Of a stretch of DNA of 64,000 nt, positions 1-11,800 are shown one piece after another. The stretch spans positions 1,984,001 to 2,048,000 of the forward strand of contig WACJ01000528.1 in the NCBI GenBank assembly GCA_008973525.1. The letters run 5' to 3'. The position numbers and the translations under genes are program-made. The DNA is from Stenopsyche tienmushanensis (taxonomy: Eukaryota > Arthropoda > Insecta > Trichoptera > Stenopsychidae). Numbering within the stretch: the first letter of the stretch is position 1; each line of letters opens with the position of its first letter. The notes under the pieces are model-generated. The model was not told where the DNA came from. It ran no database searches and saw only the letters and a list, made by a program, of their open reading frames with translations.

Positions 1-183
1 CCATGTCTTGTTTATCTTATTTTTACATCAATATATACAATTTGAAGAAATTTGTCTTTTCATTTTCATTGTTTCAAAACCAGTTAAATAACTCACAATT
101 TCCAACCATCCTCTAAGATCCTTTTAAATGCAATAAATTGATTAATTACGATGTACGTATTTGAAAATACGGTATGGTATCTG

Positions 184-717
184 ATGTGACTGATAAAATT
201 CCTTTCTGCTGAGACACGGACTAAAACTCGCAAAATTCCCGATTTCCTGACAAATTATTTATTTCCGTCGCTGCAGATGAATACTTACACACTATAATAC
301 TTTGATGTGATTCGCAATTATATTACGGAGGAATACAAAAATTCTGAGCCCCGTATCTATTATATTTCATATCGATATTCCCATTATTAGAGTCGAGGTG
401 TAGTAAATACATCACCGGTAGGGAAAGGTTAATATAACAATTTGAAAAACATATATGTACCGAATATATGTATACATAGATTAGACAGTTACTGCCCCTA
501 GGCGTCGCCTAAGCTCGACAATTAATAGTTGCGCCACTATTTCTAAGCGTCCAGATTTCGGCGCAAATATCTCAATTTAGTAGCCTTCGTCGTGCCGGTG
601 AGGCATACGATTTCTGTTAGATAAAAATTGCAATTCCGAATTTTTCGGGATTACGTTTACTAATTACGGAATTCATGAGCACCTAAAACTGCCCGGGACT
701 CGGGATTGGATTCCCTA
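184..717 (+). mobile_element. Truncated copy of the 1-kb hAT family (copy A)
   Basis: The sequence matches the distal half of the complete copy at 46330-47336: the region after the dimerisation-domain frame, the segment with the GCTGCAGATGAATACTT block, the roughly 110-bp core ending GTAGTAAATACATCACCGG, and the right end GGATTGGATTCCCTA. The left half, including the hAT dimerisation frame, is missing, so no protein is encoded. The CCCGGG palindromes near the end have partly decayed, which suggests an older copy. Confidence 0.85.
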
Positions 718-2563
718 ATCAAGACTTGGGCAGATAAAATTCAAGACGAGAGAAGGTGTATACAGATTTTTTATATATTTACTAGCGAGTAACTGGCAAG
801 CGTTGCAATGCCACACTCAAAGAAATAAAATGTTTGTATTTTAATTAAGTTTATTGGAATGATTTTATATATTTTTAATTACGCTGCTAAAACTGTCTGA
901 CATTTGAGATGTCAGATGTCAGACATCCTTAAAATTTTATCAATGATGCAAGACGTTCATTAAATGTTACCAAAAATGTTATTTTTTAATTGCCTTATTG
1001 CTTTCCTGTTTTTTTTTATGCGATTTTGGATATATTTAATATAGCTGTTTCAAAGTTATGCGGTTTTTAAGTCATAGTTTTTTTGTGCGATTTTCCGCGG
1101 AACGCATCTACCGCACAAAAAGGTTACTATGCTTTGTTTACCCTAACAACCACCGAATCAATATGCGCCAAAATGGTGCAAAGACTTAATTGAGGTTTTC
1201 AAGATGAACCTTTGAAATTAATGTACAACAGCAATGAGCTGGAAATAGCTAAATGTGTTTAGGTTGTATCTCTAGAATATAATTTTTATTAGCATACTTA
1301 TCCCTCGATTTTCTCACTTTGTAAATAAATATATATAAGAGAAAGGAGAGAGATATTCGTATGCTACAAAAATAATGATTTATGGAAATATACATAAATT
1401 AAACTATATAACGGAGCATTTATGGTTATAACATTTTTTGTGTACAAATATTGTAATCATAGCAACTATGCTTAAAAATTTAATTACTCAATGCGCTATA
1501 CTTGTAATTATCTCTTAATTTGTGAGACGTAGGACAGCTGTCTATCCTTCTTTTTTTAATAGTCATGGATAATTATATACCTTAACTTTTCAATATTTCA
1601 AAGAATCTCAATTGGTTTTGGTCTCAACATTTGTCTTTTTTGTAACAATTTTATTTGCCAAACAGATTTATTACGTTTTTTTTAGTCCATAGATTGAACT
1701 TGTAGAGCTATTTAAATACTATAACGAGCTAGAAATTGCACACATAGGATAGATATGTATGCAACGTATGTTTGACGTCCTATAATTTTATATTTCTGAT
1801 ATAAACGAGTAAATTGTCTCATTTTCATTAGTTGAAAATCTTCATCAGAATCATCAATGCTATTTTTTATTTCTTTGTCCTTGTTCAATATTTCTACAAA
1901 TCTCCCTCATTATCTTAGTCAATTTTAATTTTTCTGCAATCTAATTACCTTTTAAGACTTAAATCACTATAAGCATTAATATTTTGTTGTTATTTTCTAT
2001 TCAAATGTATAACATATATTACATGATTGTATATCCTGGGATTACACTGGATGAGATTTGTGTTTCCATTTTTTTATTTTATTTTTGAATGTTTTTTTTA
2101 AAATTATCTTCTCTTTTCTTTTGATCTAACATTTCCACAACAGTTCCAGGAATGAAAAGTTCTTTCTTAACCTTTGTCTTCGGGATAAATATATCTGCTT
2201 GAAGCTTAAAAACAAAGCTTGGCCCTGGCAAGATTATACAGCTTCTATTTTTCTTCAAACAAAAAATATTTAGGAATGCCTATAATTTACATAAAAAAAA
2301 ACCTTTGATATGATGCAAGAAATTTCAATAATATGTCATGCACATCAAGCCAAACATGAGTATAAAATGAGTATGCAGAAGTCGATCAATTATGATTATT
2401 TTATAGATTTTTCATTTGAAATGTCCGATTTTCGTTTAGCCATTAATTTTCTTTTGATAACTCTGAGTGTGTTTCCTTTTTAATTTCAAAAGACACCTAC
2501 AAACAATGAAGAATTCTACTGTGATTAACAAATGTTAATAAAAGAAATTTAAATGTATAAAAT
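718..2563. other. AT-rich intergenic stretch, nothing recognised
   Basis: I see no open frame of useful length, no splice-bounded exon and no repeat shared with the rest of the window. Homopolymer runs and TA-rich sequence dominate. Confidence 0.5.
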
Positions 2564-2664
2564 GAGCCACGGAAACGACCGCCGAACAGCATTGATGACG
2601 AGGAGCTATAAGCGGAAATTGAACGAAATCCTTCAACTACTTTACATCTTCAAAGAATTGTATG
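2564..2664 (+). mobile_element. Mariner-family fragment (helix-turn-helix region)
   Basis: One frame reads a mariner-like N-terminal stretch: RPPNSIDDEEL, a stop, then AEIERNPSTTLHLQRI. This matches the region of mariner transposases just before the second helix-turn-helix. The stop and the loss of similarity on both sides show a dead remnant. No ends were found. The 2665-3515 region that follows has nothing I can identify. Confidence 0.55.
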
Positions 2665-3515
2665 ATTTTTAAAAAATAATTAAGCTCCGATGATCACGAA
2701 CAGTCCTTATTTTGCTAAAATTGGGGATAAATTACGATTTTTCATAGTATAAATACATTTCAATCGATAACTAAAATTTTATGTCAGGCTTTTGAACACT
2801 TTATGCGGTAAAGTCTGATATTACGGTCGATACTGAACATAAAACAGCTTGGACAAAGACAGTCACTGGAAAGTTTTATCAAAATAATGAAGACATCTAG
2901 GTTGTAAAGTTCAAAGAACAGTTTATGTCTGAAAGTAGTCAACAATTGACATAAATGATTGCAGAGTTATCGAAAGTCACGCTTGCTAGTTCTTATTTGT
3001 CCGGCGCAATTGTTATTTTATAAACTCTAACGAAATCAATGATGATCATGGACGTTGTCTGTTTACATAAAGAATGTCCTAAAAATGGTTCTTATGCATT
3101 CTAGGGCTTGTTTGACGTCGTCATTCATTGTAAAAAAAACTAATTCAATAAGCTCTTTCGTGGGGAATCCCACATCAGTGATTTTTATATTTGTTTAGGG
3201 AATGTTCTAAAATCTACACTTCTATGAGATGCCAAGAACTGACCAAAAGTTCAAAATGTATTCAGTACTACTAAGATAATAAATAATCCTGATATTAGAA
3301 CTAACTTAAAACACGATTGTATGATTTAATCCAGCAGTTAAGGTATCGCTCTTATTTAGTATTGTTTTCAGAGAGTTCCCATGGAAACACGAACGCCAAC
3401 GAAAAAAAAAATCATTGATAAAACTAAGCCACGCATATTACTTGTGATAATTGAAGATACAGAACTTAAAGTGTGGTTTGTTTTAATAATTTGGTCTTAA
3501 TATTCGTAAAATATT

Positions 3516-3701
3516 TTATATATTCATATTATTCAATTTTCCATCAATGTTTATTAAATCCCCAGACTTTTTACCTCCAAAGTAACCCCATACCATCACA
3601 TTTTCACCTTCGCATTTAATTAAAGGCACTGTACACAATTCTGAAGCACGTTCGTTTAAGTTTTTCAACGTATAAAAACTGTTATCTTTTTCATATCTCA
3701 A
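3516..3701 (-). pseudogene. Tc1-like transposase fragment
   Basis: This is a 61-codon open frame on the minus strand. It contains VMVWGYFGGKKSGDL, the typical sequence of the Tc1/mariner DDE core between the first and second catalytic aspartates, followed by a stretch resembling the GxLxxxxYxxIL region. It ends early and no terminal repeats were seen, so it is an inactive remnant. Confidence 0.7.
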
Positions 3702-4146
3702 TGTTGCGCTAAAATATTCTCTTCTGTTTATTTAATTCGTTTGAATCGTGTTTATTCAACACTACACGTCCACATAAATTCAATTTGAAATACGCAAAAA
3801 ACAATCATGATAATATAATGAAGTTATTCTCCGCATCCGTAGTAGATTTTGGGCGGTCCGGTCTTTTCCTGTCCTTCAAAGTCCTAATCTCCTAGTGTAT
3901 TCTAATGATATAAAGTAGAGCTGGGCAACCTTTTATCCTCCATTGCACACTAACGTTTTCTCCAACATTTTTAAGTTAAATAATGCAATTAAATAAACAC
4001 AGATATTATTATAATGTAAGAAATTATTTATTGTAATCATAGTTCTGATTGTGGACAGACACGAACATTAATTTAGCGTGATCTTTGGTCTTACCGAAAG
4101 CTTTTCAAACTATCAAATACACCAGTAATAAACTTATATTATTATA

Positions 4147-4795
4147 TTAGGTCTATCGGAAAATTCTGTCCGTTTTTTTTTAATAAAATAAAATAATAAC
4201 TTTTTCATACCTTGAATAAACTTTATTGAATGACATAATTTCCATCATTATTTAAGACTTTTTGCCAGCGTCATGGTAATTTGCATATCCTATTTTTAAA
4301 AAATGTCTTATATCTAGGTGTAAAATTGAACCAGTGCTTGTCTGATAGCATCGTCGTTTTTGAATATTTTACCCTGCAAAAAATGTTGTAAGAATAGAAA
4401 CCAGTGATGGTAGAAGGGAGCTATGTCCAGGGAGTATGGTGGATGCGACAGAATTTCCCAGTCTACGAGTTTCTGATGAGTTCACCTATTGAACATCGCC
4501 GACATATTTTCTTGGAGTGCTATTTTTAAATTATCTAATTGCTGACAGTTTCTCTCCGAATTTAGTTTTTCGTTCGGTTTCAACAGCTCAAAAAGTATTA
4601 GTCCTCGAATTTCTCACCATATACACAACACTATTTTACTCAGACTCTTATTTCGGCTTAGAAGTAGAGGGAACAGATTTTTCGGATTTACAATATGCCC
4701 TTTCTCTAACGATGCTTTCATAGGTAATCCACTGTTCATCTCCAGCTATCATCCGGTCTAAAAAGGGCTCGATTTTGTCCGTTGTCCCGATTTTG
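4147..4795 (-). mobile_element. Mariner remnant (Hsmar1-like class), one end present
   Basis: The element starts after a TA with TTAGGTCTATCGGAAAATTC, a mariner-type terminus. On the minus strand the 4648-4857 frame reads DKIEPFLDRMIAGDEQWITY followed by REREAYCK-like residues and PSTSKP. This is the first catalytic block (the TGDEKW-type motif, here AGDEQW) and the downstream region of mariner transposases. Further stops lie toward 4380. Similarity stops abruptly near 4795, where GC-rich sequence begins. Confidence 0.7.
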
Positions 4796-5128
4796 GCGCT
4801 CTCGGGGTAGAGCCCCTGGGTGGCTCCCCACTCCCACGCGCTCATCGGGATGGCCACGCTATCGCACGGATCCGTTCTTCTATCGGATCATGTACAGCCA
4901 GACGAATGGATTGGGGTTAACGGGCGTTTTTATTCAGCACGAGAGAAAGGGATTTGGCTGTGGAAAGGACGTCCTCCCGCAGCCAAGGCCTACCGCCGCC
5001 CGCCTCCTGCGCGTCACCACTCAACTGGCAACAGTGCACCCGCAAGAAGCGATCTGTCGATAATTGTAGGTGCAATGTCCCCACAGCGCCACACATGATG
5101 GCGTTGTTAAAATAACACATTGCACCTA
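4796..5128. other. GC-rich patch of unknown origin between two transposon remnants
   Basis: About 330 bases are visibly richer in G and C than anything nearby. Long overlapping open frames exist on both strands (for example 4782-5063 and 4820-5098 on plus, 4917-5120 on minus), as expected from GC-rich composition, and none matches a family I know. The right edge has a perfect 12-bp inverted repeat: TAGGTGCAATGT at 5067-5078 and its complement at 5117-5128. The patch may be part of another mobile element or inserted foreign sequence. Confidence 0.4.
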
Positions 5129-5214
5129 AAGAGAGACGGAAGAAATCGCTGTTAATCTGAAGAAATAAATCTGCTCAGATTAACCGGAACTTTTCCTAGG
5201 AGCTAAGAAGTTTA

Positions 5215-7494
5215 TCTAATATATAAAAATAAGTTGCGTTTCCCGTCTAATGCTCGGGCGAAATGGGTTGATATGCGCGTTCATCGGATTGAGACAAAAC
5301 TTGGTCCACTTATTGCCAAGGGATCAGGGGGTGACATAGGCATAGTACAATTAACTTACAGTAGATTTTTAATTCAAAACTTAATGTGTGAAAGTTGTTG
5401 ATTCTGACGTGTTTGAGATTATGCGTTGCTAAGGCTATAGGTATATAGTACCTACAAGTTGCAGTAGGAGGCGTCGTGTCGTCGTCACATACAACGCATA
5501 CGTCAAACGTCAATGTCATTTGCAGGTTATCCATCGGCGTGAGTCAATTATATCCAAATTATTTATCGCAAGCACTTTTAAAATGCTTCATTTCATTCAT
5601 CGCTTATTCACGTACGTAACAACCGAAAAAGTACGTTTGAGTGCTATCCGATAAAAAATCAGACGACCAACGTGCAACGAGAATCGAAAGTACATGTTGA
5701 TTTGAATATTGCTGCATTTCAATATGATATTCATTACGATTACAGATTGCATCCCAGTGTAAAATGGATAAAGGTTAAATCCTGTTAACGAGGGGCAAAT
5801 TTATTGGTAAATTGAAAACGCCTTCATTTCGACACAATGAAAACAAACAAACCTAACCTAACCAGATTTGAATTTAAATTTAATTTAAAAAATAAAAAAA
5901 CAAGAATCAAATGAATAATTATTTTATTTAATAACAATATGTTGACGATTGATTTGATTTGATCAGAACTTGATTTTCAATCAAGCTCTGATCGAAATCG
6001 AAGACATTTGCTTAACCATCAACATCAAAGAATTCATTCAACAAGAATTCGTTCTGCACTTGAACAGCAGTACAATGCTAATGATTTGGATGCATTTGTC
6101 GAAGCAAACGAACAAATTTTGCTTGCGGAACAAAAATTGACCTACGATACAATTACAAATGATCTGTTCTTCCTTGATGCGCCTGGCGGTACTGGAAAAA
6201 CGTATCTCATCACTTTACTATTGGCTCACATTCGATCTCAAAATAGAATTGCTTTAGCTCTTGCTTCATTAGGTATTCCGGCAACATTATTAGATGGTGG
6301 ACGAACAGCGCATTCGGCATTCAAATTGCCATTAGATATGCATTTATTGGAAGCTCTGACATGTAACATTCCTAAAGTTTTTGACATAGCTAAAGTTTTG
6401 AAAATTTGCAAGGGGATTATCTGGGACGAATGCAATGCTTGATCGAACTCTTAAAGACTTACGATCAAATGCAAAACCGTTTGGTGGCGCTCTAATTTTA
6501 TTATGTGGCGACTTTCGACAACCTCTTCCAGTGATGCTTTCATCGACACCAGCTGATGCTTGCCTCAAAGCATCGCATCTTTGGAGAGACGTGCGAAAAC
6601 TGACATTAAAGACAAATATGCGCGTACATTTGTAGCGTGATGCGTCGGCAGCCACATTTTTAAAACGACTATTGAACATTGGTGAAGGAAAAGTGCATGT
6701 TGATGCTACCAAGTTTATTTAATTTCCATCGAACTTTTGCGTTGTTGTGCCATCCATCGATTTACTCATTCAGAAAGTTTTTCCGCAGATTTTTAGTAAT
6801 TATAAAAATCATTATTGGCTTTGCGAACATGCTATTTTGGCAGCAGAAAACACCGACGTCAATACAATCAACCACACAATACAATAACAAATTGCAAATG
6901 ATTCTGTTACCTACAAATCGATTGATAGCGCCATGAATGCAGACCAAGTTACTAACTATCCAATCGAGTTTTTAAATTCGTCAGATCTTCCTGATGTGCC
7001 ACCTTACAAATTGGAACAAGACTCACTATGAAGAAATTGATGCCGAATATCATCGAAACAACTATATATTCTTAATGGAAAGTCGAAAGGAGAAGATGTG
7101 CTCATTCTCACCGACGTGCAATTTGATAAGAGACGACTGCAGCTCCCCGTTGGACTTGCATTCTCAATGACCATCAACAAGGCACTTCAAGTGTGCGGAA
7201 GAATCTAGAAAATCCACGTTGGACAGCCGAGAAATTTATTTGTATTTGTTAAAGACGGAAAAGCCAAAACTATTCTCTACCCTAAAGCACTTAGCAGAAC
7301 AATTAAGTAAGCAAAATGTACGCTTTTAATATTTTTTTCTTTATATATCATTCAATATCAATAAATGTATTAATTGTCGGAAAAAATATCATTATTTATA
7401 TCATTGCTAATTAAACAAGATAACTCTTTCAAATTTCAAATGATATTTTTAGAACTATTTCTTCTGTGGCAGCAACGCGCCGGGTACCAGCTAG
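5215..7494 (+). mobile_element. Helitron, 2.3 kb, degraded
   Basis: The left end is TCTAATATATAAAAATAAG, preceded by A. The right end is GGGTACCAGCTAG, followed by T. This fits Helitron rules: 5'-TC, 3'-CTRR, insertion between A and T, no terminal inverted repeats. A GC-rich segment with the palindrome GGTACC lies just before the 3' CTAG. The element carries a broken Pif1-type helicase and no Rep domain that I can find, so it cannot move by itself. Segments resembling its 5' region occur twice at 61129-61340. Confidence 0.8.
6008..7310 (+). pseudogene. Helitron Pif1-type helicase, broken
   Basis: The 6008-6442 frame has the Walker A motif DAPGGTGKTYL, then IALALASLGIPATLLDGGRTAHSAFKLP, and a Walker B region GIIWDEC that breaks at 6442. 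The next frame (6435-6635) continues with LDRTLKDLRSNAKPFGGALI and LCGDFRQPLP, the helicase III region, then stops after MRVHL. Around 7085-7308 a further piece gives VGLAFSMTINKALQVCG and a tail ending KTILYPKAL, helicase motifs V-VI with a deletion between them. The order is right for the C-terminal half of a RepHel protein. Frameshifts, stops and internal deletions make it non-functional. Confidence 0.85.
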
Positions 7495-7555
7495 TAAATT
7501 TATAAGAATAATAATAGAGGCTTGCTGTTGGTGTAGTGGTTGGTTTATGCTACGT

Positions 7556-7577
7556 ATAAACACACACACACACACAA
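7556..7577 (+). repeat. Short (AC)n microsatellite
   Basis: About ten AC units follow a short segment with a GTAGTGGTTGG sequence resembling a polymerase III A box (around 7531-7541). No matching B box was found, so I do not call a SINE here. Confidence 0.7.
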
Positions 7578-7636
7578 TAAAGGCAGCGTGGCGCATGAGC
7601 GTAGCGTTTCTATGATGTATACGACGGACCCGAACA

Positions 7637-8184
7637 CAGAGCCGTAACTAGGGTATGAAGCGCCCGTGGCAAATTATCTAACTTAATTCCCCCCACCCCT
7701 GCTGGAAATCCAATACTATTATAAATGCAATATATTAAATACTATTATAATGTATGTTTTAAAATAATATACAAAGATAGTCCAAAAAATACCCGACCTA
7801 AGACCTGTATAGATGTTGTATGTAACTATGATAGAAAATGTCTAGATGCTACATTGCCTCCGAGATCGCACAGATCATAGAAAATGCCCTAAAATAAGAC
7901 AGAGTAGCCATAAGGTTTGTATGCTCAATCGGTCCGCTTTTCAGACCGCTGATATGACGAATGAGCACCTCGCGATTGGATGCCATACCTGAACATAACG
8001 ATAACGTAGAAACGATGGACTAGACAACTTAGTATATATTATAAAAACGGACAGAGTCAATCAGTTTTGGTTCATGTAAAGTACAATATTTGAATAAAAT
8101 AAAAATCATGTGCAACTATGCGTTCTGCGCCCCGAGCCCAGTTGCGCCCATGGCGGGTGCCTGCTTTGCCACCCCCTTGTTACT
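7637..8184 (+). mobile_element. Non-autonomous hAT-like element with a conserved hairpin
   Basis: It begins CAGAGCCGTAACTAGGG and ends CACCCCCTTGTTAC, giving short imperfect inverted ends of the CAG..CGTAACTAGGG kind known from hAT elements. It contains the sequence GGTCCGCTTTTCAGACC at 7931-7947, an imperfect hairpin that recurs in at least five other places in the window. No coding frame is visible. A detached end of the same family lies at 33496-33545. Confidence 0.6.
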
Positions 8185-8819
8185 ATTATATGATGATATC
8201 ATATACTACAAATGAATCTCCATCTTTTTCCGACAAACTATCAGTCGGAGTTCCATTTTTGCCTCGTTTAGCTTAATTTACCCTATCGCGCCTATACAAG
8301 TTTCACTTCAAAAATATTCAAAGACCGGCAATTTATCAACAAATAAACCGAACGTAATCAGGAGCAGTAGGTAGCTATGAAAAATCAAGGATATGCTCTG
8401 TTCATGATTTGATCTGCACTCGGCCGTATATAAACCATATAAATACATTGTTTTTATTTTGTCTCAATTTGATTTTATAATATTAAAAATTGACAAAAAT
8501 AAGGCGATTTAAATCGACAAATTAAATTCAGTAATTAATTAAAAACGCTGTTAAATATTTTCCATACAAATATAACCTACAAATCCCGGACGTTACTAGG
8601 ATTCGGTGTTAGGAGCCCGTTATCTTTGTCGATTGTTTAAATTTTGTTGCTCGACCAGTTGAGAACTGCTGTTCTAAAACATAATGGGCGTTTTCGATAT
8701 TTAGACCTCGAATAAATGCTATGTAAGCTACTTACGGACCAGTCTTCTGACAGTCGCGGATCCGGTTAGTCGATTCTTGGTCTTTCCTTCGCCATCGATT
8801 TTGTACCGGAAGACGAAAA
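8185..8819 (+). promoter_or_regulatory. Upstream region and 5' UTR of the aldo-keto reductase gene
   Basis: This is the stretch between the hAT-like element and the first ATG of the reductase. It becomes less AT-rich from about 8735 (GACAGTCGCGGATCCGG), a likely transcription start area, and leads into a short 5' UTR ending GGAAGACGAAAA before the ATG. I see no convincing TATA box close to the start. Confidence 0.35.
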
Positions 8820-11800
8820 ATGTCCAAATTGAATATAACTCTGCCCAGCGGTGCTCTAATGCCTGCTCTGGGTTTTGGAACTTGGCAGGTGAGATTCTAA
8901 TTCATGTTTATAATTTTGAATCTGACAACAACGTCGGCACACATTTCTCTACCGGAAACAAAGTGTATTTATAAACAGATGCGTAGAAATTCTGGCAACA
9001 TTCGTTCCTAATTTTCCTACGTCATAAATTGAAAATTTCCTACCATATCCCAATCGTGCTTTTAATATTAAATCTATGCATTCGTCGACAATTATATCGT
9101 GACCTTGAACGTCAATCAAAATACAATTCTTCAGAATTTCGAATCGATCAAAGGACAACATTTCTATGCTTAAAAAAAATTTAAACTTGTTTTTTGTCGG
9201 AATTTTAACATGTGACACAAATGCTGCTTATGTCGAACAATTTCGGTTAAAAGGAGAGAAAGTCAACCGACAAGTCGGATTAAGCAGGAAAAAAATTAAC
9301 GTTCACAGTTTTTTATCTTGCGTGAGTTATTATTGTACATTCACATCTAAAAATTGATTAAAATCCCTATACTGAATTTATTAGATAAATTATTATATAA
9401 ATAAAATGAATAACCATTTCATAAATCACAGTAAAATAGATTTTATCGAGGTCGTTTAATTCGATCAATATTTTAATGGGCAATTATAAATTTAATGCAT
9501 AATGTCGTTTTACAGAATATAAAATCGTTCATATTTGTATGTCGATTTTTAAGCAATAAACATTAATATAAAATTTAATTGAACGAAGCCTCATTGAGTG
9601 TTAATTAATTGATTACAAATCGACGATTGAATCTAACATTTTATGTCAAAGACTGCTTTTGAATTTGTCGTATGTCTCAACGAAGGACATGTCTCATTAA
9701 CTCAATTTGTAAAAAAAAATACATCTCATTTTAAAAATGTACATTCACTCGAATCGCCTGTCATGTCGCCGTATGCAAATTAGCGATATTGGATATGGTT
9801 ATTTTAATTTCGTCGTACAATATTATAAATAGATATTTGCGGCTTTGAATTATTTTTTATTCGGCCGAATTAAATTGCGAATGAAAATAATTCACCGTTA
9901 CTCCCTTTTCATTTTAACAAAGCCTATGCTAAGTTGGCAGCCCGTAATTTCAGCACTGGAAAGATATTCTAACCTTAAACGTCGAAACGAAACAAAGCTT
10001 ATTTATTTGCCGGTTATAATAAGTAATAGCTATCGTTTATATGTCGATTCGTGTTGTATGTACTTTTATATTTATCCTCAAGACTTTCATCGTGACTTAT
10101 TTAGACAGATAGACACTTAAAAAACTTTCATTTTTTAAATTTGACAGATGAGCTAAATCTCAATACAAACTTGATTAAATAACGATTTTACATATTTTAA
10201 TTATGATAGCAATATTAACTATGTTAATCAATAAAAGGTGCATTAAATTTTAAGATTTTAGTAGTACGTTTTATTTCATGTTGAAACCAAACATTCAAAT
10301 AATTTAATGCTTATTTATGATATAAAAATAAAATGTATGACTAAATGATTTGAGTAATGAGAGATCTGATACGAAACTCGCCTTTTAATAACATTAAACA
10401 TGAGATATTTACATTTATAATGTATGATAGCAATGACATAATATTAATGACATTTTTTTTTTTGGCCATAACAAAATATTTTCCTTATTCTTTAAATTGG
10501 TTTCCTTATTCTATTTGAACCGCAAATTGAGGGGAAAAAATTATTGAATGCGTGTTTTTTTTTCAAAGTCAAATATAAATTTATAGGGCGTAAGGTTTTT
10601 TCGATTGTCCTTGTGGTTTAAGGAGAATGGGAAACGTTCACGTGGACAACGAGCGATCTGCATGCCACAATAAACTTAAAGTATGAAGAAATTGTTTATT
10701 TTATTGCATCATTCGTCGATTTGAATACAATCAAATTTAGTGTAAAATAAAAATGCTTCCGCGTAGGGTGTCATGGTTTGACAGCTACCTTTTCGAAGCC
10801 CTACTTCAAAATGCTTTTTTTACTGCGGCAACACTGTATTTAAATTTATTCAAATTTGACAGCTAAATGATTTTGAATTAAATATAAAATAAACGTATAT
10901 ATATGGACCACCCTAACATTTGATAGCGTAGAAGTGCAAGTGACTCAAATTTAACGCAAAAACAATCAATGAGACTGATGTTATTTTTCTCATTAAATTC
11001 TGCAAAAAAATATGATGCAATCATGTGTAGAGTTTTAAAACTGTTTTTATAATAATTAATGTTTTTACTTATCATAATAAAAACCATATTCCATGATGCC
11101 AACATGGCATTTTAAATATGGAATACGTTCTAATTCTTTCAATTATCGCGTGTAAATTACATACATATTTTTTTATAAATCAAGGAAATACATATTTAAT
11201 AATGATGATATAATGTGGAGAAGTATATCAAGTTAAGACATTAAAAACGATAAGATCATCAACGGACGAAGAAGAAGTATTCATCATGAATGATTCGAGA
11301 AGCTTAACCCTCTTGATGACGAACGACGATATATCGTCGTTGGCATCACTTGCTTAAAGGGCCAACAACGATATATCGTTGTGCATGTGATCGGGAGAGA
11401 ACTATATCTCAAAATAATTTTATAGAACTATCACATACATTTAATAAGTAATTAAATGCATAGTAAGCCGAAGTCTAAATCTAAGAGGCATCTTAACTAT
11501 CATCCACTCAATAGGAAATGAAGTTCAATAAAAAGACAAAAGATGATACTTTTGGCTTAGGTATATTTTTTCAGTTAGCACTAACAGAGATAACCCTATC
11601 GGACCCCTAACCCTATACCCCTACAGGCCTAAAAATTCTCAATATACTTTTATAGAAACTCACAAATTATCATATTTACTATTCAACAAAATACGTATTC
11701 TAAATCATCTTTTAACCGTCATAAAATGTAGGTTTAATTAACTGACATTAATATCGTCGGATAAGCTATTGAACTCTTTCAACAAAAATAAGACGACTTT

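Noticed and set aside
6344..6712. 122-codon minus-strand frame
   Set aside because: It is the antisense shadow of the Helitron helicase pseudogene.
7531..7600. A-box-like sequence that might start a SINE
   Set aside because: No B box follows and the region runs into an (AC)n repeat. Evidence is too thin.
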